A stretch of 64,000 nucleotides of DNA, from positions 91,841 to 155,840 of the forward strand of contig CAYPWY010000001.1 in assembly GCA_964414835.1 (NCBI GenBank), given 5' to 3'. This DNA is from Eshraghiella sp964414835 (lineage in GTDB: Bacteria > Bacillota > Clostridia > Lachnospirales > Lachnospiraceae). The notes below the pieces were generated by a model that saw nothing but the letters and a program-made list of their open reading frames with translations, searched no databases and was not told the DNA's origin. A program made the translations under genes and the position numbers. Below, piece after piece: positions 59,753 to 64,000 of this stretch; the first letter of the stretch is position 1, and each line of letters opens with the position of its first letter.

Positions 59753-60190
59753 TTAATTTTGTCCGAGAATCATATCTATTGCCATAAGATAACCCTTAAG
59801 TCCCTTGCCTGCTATCTGTCCGTCACATGCCGGCTCAGTAACCGATATATGTCTGAACTCTTCTCTGGAATTAACATCCGATATATGTACCTCAATTTTG
59901 GGAAATGTGGTAACTGATGCCAGAGCATCACGGATTGCATAGCTGTAATGGGTGTACGCTCCGGGATTTATTACAATTCCATCTGTTCCGTCAAAATATG
60001 CCTCCTGAATTTTATCGATTATTGCTCCTTCGTGATTACTTTGGTAACACTCAGCCTGAAAATTTTTTTCATTGGCATAATCCTCAATCATTCTTACAAG
60101 ATAATCGTAGTTTTCATTTCCGTAAATTGCTTTCTCCCTGATTCCAAGGAAATTGAGATTAGGGCCGTTGATAATTAATATTTTTTTCAA
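59753..60190 (-). CDS. aroQ: type II 3-dehydroquinate dehydratase
   Basis: The 145-residue protein has the type II signatures I-I-N-G-P-N-L-N near 5-12, Y near 23, Q-S-N-H-E-G near 49-54, I-N-P-G-A-Y-T-H near 74-81 and E-V-H-I-S-D near 99-104. It catalyses the third step of the shikimate pathway. Its ATG overlaps the aroK stop by four bases. Confidence 0.95.
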   Translation of the reverse strand: MKKILIINGPNLNFLGIREKAIYGNENYDYLVRMIEDYANEKNFQAECYQSNHEGAIIDKIQEAYFDGTDGIVINPGAYTHYSYAIRDALASVTTFPKIEVHISDVNSREEFRHISVTEPACDGQIAGKGLKGYLMAIDMILGQN

Positions 60191-60693
60191 TTTATTTTCT
60201 CCTTAATCATGTTAAAAACAGTTTCATATGAACATCCGTCAGTGTCAATTATCACATCTGCAGTTCCCTCATAAGTGCTTTCTCTAAGATTCATAAGCTC
60301 CTTTATTTTATCTTTTACATTGCCATTCTGCAAAAGAGGTCTTGTGGTGTCTCCGCTAAGACGCTTTGTAAGGGTTTCCACGGTTGCTCTCAGATACACT
60401 ACCGTACCAAGCTTATGTATCAGGGCCCTGTTCCGGGCATACATGGGAATCCCTCCACCCACAGCTATAACCAGATTATTCTCGTCCTTTTCCACCAAGT
60501 CCATAAGCGCATCTGTCTCAAGCCGTCTGAAATATTCTTCGCCGTCAGTTGCAAAGATTTCTTTGATAATACGGCCTGTTTTTTCCTCTATGTAGCTGTC
60601 TGTATCCACAAGGCGGAATCCGTTTCTTGCCATATACCTGCCTATGCTTGATTTACCGCATCCCATAAAGCCTATAAGTACTATATTGCTCAT
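60187..60693 (-). CDS. aroK: shikimate kinase
   Basis: The 168-residue P-loop kinase has G-F-M-G-C-G-K-S-S near 7-15, D-T-D near 31-33, and the shikimate-binding G-G-G-I near 76-79, with R near 112-113 in the lid. It phosphorylates shikimate. ATG 60693 lies in an ATGA overlap with aroE, with AAGGAG eight bases upstream; a TTG six bases earlier is weaker. Confidence 0.94.
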   Translation of the reverse strand: MSNIVLIGFMGCGKSSIGRYMARNGFRLVDTDSYIEEKTGRIIKEIFATDGEEYFRRLETDALMDLVEKDENNLVIAVGGGIPMYARNRALIHKLGTVVYLRATVETLTKRLSGDTTRPLLQNGNVKDKIKELMNLRESTYEGTADVIIDTDGCSYETVFNMIKEKIN

Positions 60694-61547
60694 CTGCAAA
60701 GCTCCTTTTCCATCATACCCAGAAGCTCATCTGCCGTTTCCTGAGTAATCTCAATGCAGTTCCACAGCTCATAGGCTGCAATACCCTGATATAAAAGCAT
60801 CTTAAGACCATTATAAGCCTTTGCGCCATGCGCCTTGCATTTTCGCACAAATTTAGTCTCGGATGGGTTAAAAATTATATCAACTCCGTCACTTACATAC
60901 TCATAAAAATCATCATTTTCTATTGGGGCGCTGTCCACATTAGGATGCAGTCCCACACTTGTAGTCTGGATTACAGGATATTTCCCCTCAGGTATAGCAT
61001 TATAAGCGTCAAGGGCAAGGGGAACAACCACATCTCCAAAATGAACATTGACCTCTTGGGATAATTCCCGCGCCTTATCTGCACTTCTGTTGAGAAGCCA
61101 TATTTTCTTTGCTCCTTTTTGTGCGCACAAATATGTGACTGCCTTGGAAGCTCCCCCTGCTCCGAGAATAATCACACTGTTGTCCCTGATAATTATATTT
61201 TCCTCATCAAGCTGTCTGCCAAGACCGATAATATCCGTATTATATCCTTTGAATCCGTTATCCGTCTTTACAAGCGTATTAACAGCTCCTATTTTGGCAG
61301 CCAAAGGGTCAATATCCGCAAGATAGGGAATAACTGCGCATTTGTGGGGAACCGTAACATTAAGGCCATTAAATCCAAGGGCCTCCGCTCCTTTTATGGC
61401 ATCACCCACCCTGTCACTCTCAACCTTAAATGCAGTATAAACCATATTGATGCCCATGCGCTCCGACAAGGTGTTATGTATCATAGGTGAAAGTGAATGT
61501 TCCACCGGATTGCCTATAAGGCAGCATAATTTGGTTTTTGCGTCCAT
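60690..61547 (-). CDS. aroE: shikimate dehydrogenase
   Basis: The 285-residue NADP enzyme has the substrate residues in G-N-P-V-E-H-S-L-S-P near 12-21, N-V-T-V-P-H-K near 63-69 with catalytic Lys69, and the Rossmann motif L-G-A-G-G-A-S near 129-135. It reduces 3-dehydroshikimate. The order yqeG-aroE-aroK-aroQ is one tightly packed operon. Confidence 0.94.
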   Translation of the reverse strand: MDAKTKLCCLIGNPVEHSLSPMIHNTLSERMGINMVYTAFKVESDRVGDAIKGAEALGFNGLNVTVPHKCAVIPYLADIDPLAAKIGAVNTLVKTDNGFKGYNTDIIGLGRQLDEENIIIRDNSVIILGAGGASKAVTYLCAQKGAKKIWLLNRSADKARELSQEVNVHFGDVVVPLALDAYNAIPEGKYPVIQTTSVGLHPNVDSAPIENDDFYEYVSDGVDIIFNPSETKFVRKCKAHGAKAYNGLKMLLYQGIAAYELWNCIEITQETADELLGMMEKELCR

Positions 61548-62050
61548 TATATGTCCTTTCTCTGTCTTTTATAAAAAAACAGCACTATTTTCTCCAATTT
61601 TCTCTTAAGAACTATCTGTATCTCTTCCTTTGGATGAATAGGTTTTACCAGAATGGACGGTATGCCTGTCCTGTTTGCACCGTATACATCGGTAAAAAGC
61701 TGGTCCCCGATAAAATATGTGTTTTTAAGTCCTGTTCCCATAAGTTCCATAGCCTTAATATAATTGTCTCTTGACGGCTTATGTGCATCAAAAACATATT
61801 TGGAGCCCACTGCGTCTGCAAAAGGCTTAACTCTCGGCTCTTTGTTATTGGATATAAGACAGGTATCAAAACCAATCTGACGGAGGCGGCAAAACAGCTT
61901 AACCGCACGCTCCGTTGCCGGTTTCCCATGCTCTACAAGGGTATTATCAATATCATATATAAGCCCTCGTATACCTTTGGCATAAAGAGCCTCATAGTCT
62001 ATCTCATATGAGGAATCCACATACTCCATAGGATAAAACTTTTTAAACAT
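61547..62050 (-). CDS. YqeG family HAD-IIIA phosphatase
   Basis: The 167-residue protein has HAD motif I G-L-I-Y-D-I-D-N-T-L-V near 33-43 and motifs III/IV in F-I-G-D-Q-L-F-T-D-V-Y near 113-123, typical of YqeG. In Bacillus the gene stands near aroE/yqeH. Substrate is not certain (phosphatidylglycerophosphate phosphatase activity has been shown for some relatives). Its stop shares one base with the aroE start. Confidence 0.88.
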   Translation of the reverse strand: MFKKFYPMEYVDSSYEIDYEALYAKGIRGLIYDIDNTLVEHGKPATERAVKLFCRLRQIGFDTCLISNNKEPRVKPFADAVGSKYVFDAHKPSRDNYIKAMELMGTGLKNTYFIGDQLFTDVYGANRTGIPSILVKPIHPKEEIQIVLKRKLEKIVLFFYKRQRKDI

Positions 62051-62077
62051 ACTAATCTCCTGACTTTTATATTAAAA

Positions 62078-62105
62078 TAGAAAAATCAAGCCCCTTAATA
62101 GGGGC
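62078..62105 (-). terminator. terminator of nrdR
   Basis: GCCCC (62090-62094) and GGGGC (62101-62105) pair around TTAATA; on the minus strand TTGATTTTT follows. It lies eight bases after the nrdR stop. Confidence 0.75.
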
Positions 62106-62113
62106 AAGACTGC

Positions 62114-62563
62114 TTACTGAAGAAATTTTTTAAGCTCTACCATAAATGTATTGACGTCCTTAAACTCCCTGTAAACCGATGCAAAACGAACATATGCCAC
62201 CGCATCAATATCCTTAAGCTTGTCCATCACCATCTCACCGATTATGGTAGTAGGTATTTCTTTCTCATCCATACTGAAAATCTTGGTTTCTATCTCATCG
62301 ACTATCTGGGTTATTGTGTTGACAGACACAGGTCTTTTATGGCATGAACGTATGATGCCGTCCTGAAGCTTACTTCTGTCGTAAGGTTCCCTGTTATTGT
62401 CCTTTTTAATTACAATCAAAGGTACAACCTCAACTTTTTCGTATGTGGTAAATCTCTTACCACATTCATCGCAGCTTCTTCTACGCCTTATTGAGTTATT
62501 ATCCTCCGCAGGTCTTGAATCTATTACCTTGGTATTTTCCTCACCACAATATGGACATCTCAT
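62114..62563 (-). CDS. nrdR: transcriptional repressor NrdR
   Basis: The 149-residue protein has the zinc ribbon C-P-Y-C near 3-6 and C-D-E-C-G-K-R-F near 30-37, then an ATP-cone (V-V-P-L-I-V-I-K-K-D-N). NrdR senses ATP/dATP and represses ribonucleotide reductase genes. There are no nrd genes in the window. It ends at a terminator, so it is probably a single-gene unit. Confidence 0.95.
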   Translation of the reverse strand: MRCPYCGEENTKVIDSRPAEDNNSIRRRRSCDECGKRFTTYEKVEVVPLIVIKKDNNREPYDRSKLQDGIIRSCHKRPVSVNTITQIVDEIETKIFSMDEKEIPTTIIGEMVMDKLKDIDAVAYVRFASVYREFKDVNTFMVELKKFLQ

Positions 62564-62635
62564 AGCTTAAACTCCTTTGTCATCGATTCTGTATAAGCAT
62601 AATATATTTAATTATAATTTTTTTTGGCTGAACAG

Positions 62636-62758
62636 TCAAACATTATTTTCATATGGCAAATTATACATCCTGTCAGCTTCCTTAGCAGCGGAAAGCCTGT
62701 GGGAAATAAACACAACTGAAGCCTTTTCCATTGCTTTATTTTTCCGCAAACTGCCCTA
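62636..62758 (-). pseudogene. relic of an ABC exporter ATPase (H-loop end)
   Basis: Read on the minus strand between a TAG (62758-62756) and a TGA (62638-62636), the frame gives about 39 residues containing E-K-A-S-V-V-F-I-S-H-R-L-S-A-A-K-E-A-D-R. This is the strand, H-loop (S-H-R-L-S) and following helix at the end of an ABC exporter nucleotide-binding domain. Nothing of the Walker A or B, signature or membrane parts is present upstream. It is too short to function and is best seen as the remnant of a deleted gene. Confidence 0.6.
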
Positions 62759-62810
62759 CATAATAATGTAGACAAATATTTCAATCGGTTTTTGTTCAAT
62801 TCAGGGCATA

Positions 62811-62856
62811 AATCAAGACCATGCTAAAGGTTCTATCCTCCGGCATGGTCTTGATT
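62811..62856. other. long perfect inverted repeat in the relic region
   Basis: AATCAAGACCATGC (62811-62824) and GCATGGTCTTGATT (62843-62856) pair perfectly over 14 bp with an 18-nt loop. On the plus strand TTTTT overlaps and follows the right arm, on the minus strand only TTTATG does, so termination would be better on plus. A smaller hairpin (ACACTC/GAGTGT, 62860-62879) adjoins it, and a third (CTACAT/ATGTAG, 62756-62771) lies to the left. Confidence 0.7.
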
Positions 62857-62948
62857 TTTACACTCCGCTTGAAGAGTGTCAGTTGAAATTTACTTGTTTT
62901 CGTAAATCCCTAAGCTGCACCCTCTTTTTCATATTCATCTAAGGAAAT

Positions 62949-62987
62949 ATTTTAGCAAAATAAGAATATGTGTCAAGTTTTTTGACA
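62949..62987 (-). promoter_or_regulatory. isolated strong promoter with palindrome over the -35
   Basis: On the minus strand TTGACA (62976-62971) and TAAAAT (62954-62949) are 16 bp apart. The -35 forms one arm of the inverted repeat TGTCAA-GTTTT-TTGACA (62971-62987). It points left, into the hairpins and the ABC relic, and has no intact gene downstream. A 19-codon open frame starts at ATG 62938 (M-N-M-K-K-R-V-Q-L-R-D-L-R) without a ribosome site. Confidence 0.6.
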
Positions 62988-63026
62988 TATACCGGCTTTA
63001 TGCGGCAGTCCCGTTATACCTGTGGA

Positions 63027-64000
63027 TTATCTGCTGTGTTTTCTCTTTCGGCTGTAAAGGATTGCAGCGGTCAGTCCCTCACCCGCAGCCACCATAACCG
63101 CAAGCCAAAGGGCTGTGCTGCTGTTGTATCCGGTTTCCGGGCTTGTGGAGCTTATTTCTGTGTTATCAATGCCGGTTGAGGTGGTGTCGTCTGCCGTAGT
63201 ATCGTCTGCCGTAGTATCATCGTACAGGCTTTCCGTAGACTCCATTGTCTCGCCCGATGTATAGCCGTTTGTATCTACCTCTGCTACCGGCTGAACGCTG
63301 TCCAGCTTATCATAGGTGATGGTACTGCCCGCCGTTGCGCCTGCGCCGTTGGTGACGGTAAAGGTATATGTGCCGTTTTCCGTTACGGTATATCCGTCCA
63401 CGTAGCTGTCAGTAATGTCCACGGCTGCGCTGCCGTCCCTTGACACCTCTACCCTTGCCACGCCGGACGCGCCTGCGGCTGCAGTAATCTCTGCGGTATC
63501 GTTCTGCAGATAATCATCCGTATTGCCGCTTATGCTTATCTCTGCGGTTTTATCCATCTTCACAACAACGGCATTGCTTTGCGCACCCTCATTGCCGTCA
63601 TTGGAAACCGCTCGGAAGATATATGTGGTTCCGTCAGCTGTTTCGGAATTATCCGAAACCGTAAGCGCTGCCGAACCGCCGGAGATTTCCAAATCCGGCC
63701 AGTTTTCGCCGCCGTCTGTGGAATACTGATATTTTGCGATGCCGCTCGGCGCTGACGAACCGGAAATGGTGATTGTCACATCCTCACTTGTCCAACTGCC
63801 CGAGGTATAGCTTTCTCCGCCTGCGGCTGCAGTAACACTTGGGGCGGCTATATCCGAAAGTGCCGCCGACGCAGTTATGACAATATCCCCTGTAACAGCA
63901 GAAGAATAGATATTCAGTTCTCCGGTAGAACTGCTGTAGGTATAGTCCGTTCCCGCCGTGAGCGTATTGCCGCCTGCGGTGACGGTAATGCTTTCGGGCA
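63027..64000 (-). CDS. wall-anchored surface protein, C-terminal part
   Basis: The frame is open from the right edge to a TAA at 63027, so the N-terminus is missing. The visible 324 residues are extracellular in character: Ig-like beta domains (G-N-T-L-T-A-G-T-D-Y-T-Y, Y-Q-Y-S-T-D-G-G-E-N-W, Y-T-V-T-E-N-G-T-Y-T-F-T-V), then a Thr/Asp/Ser linker with the tandem unit A-D-D-T-T. The end is a sorting signal: S-P-E-T-G, a hydrophobic stretch and R-K-R-K. Base composition is clearly richer in G+C than the rest of the window, which suggests recent acquisition. The many small-residue repeats fit an adhesin or large surface protein; no catalytic domain is visible. Confidence 0.85.
   Translation of the reverse strand, partial: PESITVTAGGNTLTAGTDYTYSSSTGELNIYSSAVTGDIVITASAALSDIAAPSVTAAAGGESYTSGSWTSEDVTITISGSSAPSGIAKYQYSTDGGENWPDLEISGGSAALTVSDNSETADGTTYIFRAVSNDGNEGAQSNAVVVKMDKTAEISISGNTDDYLQNDTAEITAAAGASGVARVEVSRDGSAAVDITDSYVDGYTVTENGTYTFTVTNGAGATAGSTITYDKLDSVQPVAEVDTNGYTSGETMESTESLYDDTTADDTTADDTTSTGIDNTEISSTSPETGYNSSTALWLAVMVAAGEGLTAAILYSRKRKHSR

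Noticed and set aside
62608..62799. 63-codon minus-strand open frame
   Set aside because: It is in a different frame from the ABC relic, which gives recognisable protein sequence; no ribosome site.
1..64000. CRISPR arrays, toxin-antitoxin pairs, restriction or other defence genes, prophage, complete insertion sequences
   Set aside because: No regularly spaced repeats, transposase, integrase, nuclease-methylase pair or phage structural gene could be recognised on either strand.

Overview
The window reads as a low-GC Gram-positive chromosome, most likely a spore-forming member of the Lachnospiraceae (Clostridia). Evidence for this is the set of sporulation sigma factors (sigE with spoIIGA, sigG, sigK), a dgt-dnaG-rpoD-trmK-nif3 block, an ireB-ruvX-DUF1292-mltG-trmR-U32 block laid out like yrzL-yrrK-yrzB-yrrL-yrrM-yrrO of Bacillus, an SD-type translation start on almost every gene, and secreted or cytosolic plant-glucan hydrolases. 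Nearly all genes lie on the minus strand; the few plus-strand genes are single units with their own promoters. Layout, left to right: 0-4.4 kb is a type IV pilus motor locus (partial pilC, pilT, pilB, and an unrecognised membrane-anchored protein). 4.6-5.5 kb is an AEC-family transporter. 5.5-8.1 kb is the sporulation block spoIIGA-sigE-sigG. 8.2-11.3 kb is the glycolytic block gap-pgk-tpiA, running directly into spoIIGA across a promoter/hairpin element. 11.6-20.6 kb holds a PHP phosphatase, a cysteine desulfurase, a SpoVB-like flippase, an HAD/HD-GYP pair and an operon rluF-like/ligA/metA. A tRNA-Arg(CCG) follows. 20.9-31.6 kb is a cell-envelope region: a polysaccharide ABC exporter, a GH5 glucanase with a wall-sorting tail, a YlmC/YmxH protein, two LCP ligases, a nucleotidyltransferase, a GT2 glycosyltransferase, mannose-1-phosphate guanylyltransferase and sigK. 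30.3-37.4 kb is the tRNA-modification/RNase J/ruvX/ireB block with mtaB, then a plus-strand HPr-like gene. 37.5-46.4 kb is thiI with a cysteine desulfurase, rsmE/prmA, an M18 aminopeptidase, scpA/scpB, a phosphoesterase and a YihY-family membrane protein. 46.3-54.2 kb holds a large SpoIID-domain protein, 6S RNA, a patatin, a GH3 beta-glucosidase, RNase P RNA and a uridine-kinase-like protein. 54.3-62.6 kb is nif3-trmK-rpoD-dnaG-dgt and aroQ-aroK-aroE-yqeG-nrdR. The last 1.4 kb differs: a 460-bp gene-poor stretch with an ABC-transporter relic, hairpins and an isolated strong promoter, then a visibly GC-richer, 5'-truncated surface protein. The clearest unusual signal is at 8.07-8.13 kb. A Spo0A-type box, a widely spaced -10 and a perfect 15-bp inverted repeat are superimposed, so that read-through RNA from the glycolytic operon would fold the spoIIGA Shine-Dalgarno into a stem, while RNA started at the sporulation promoter would leave it free. 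Other points are an HPr paralogue lacking the phospho-acceptor histidine, a probable leaderless operon, and the relic region at the right edge. No CRISPR array, complete insertion sequence, prophage or recognisable defence island is visible.
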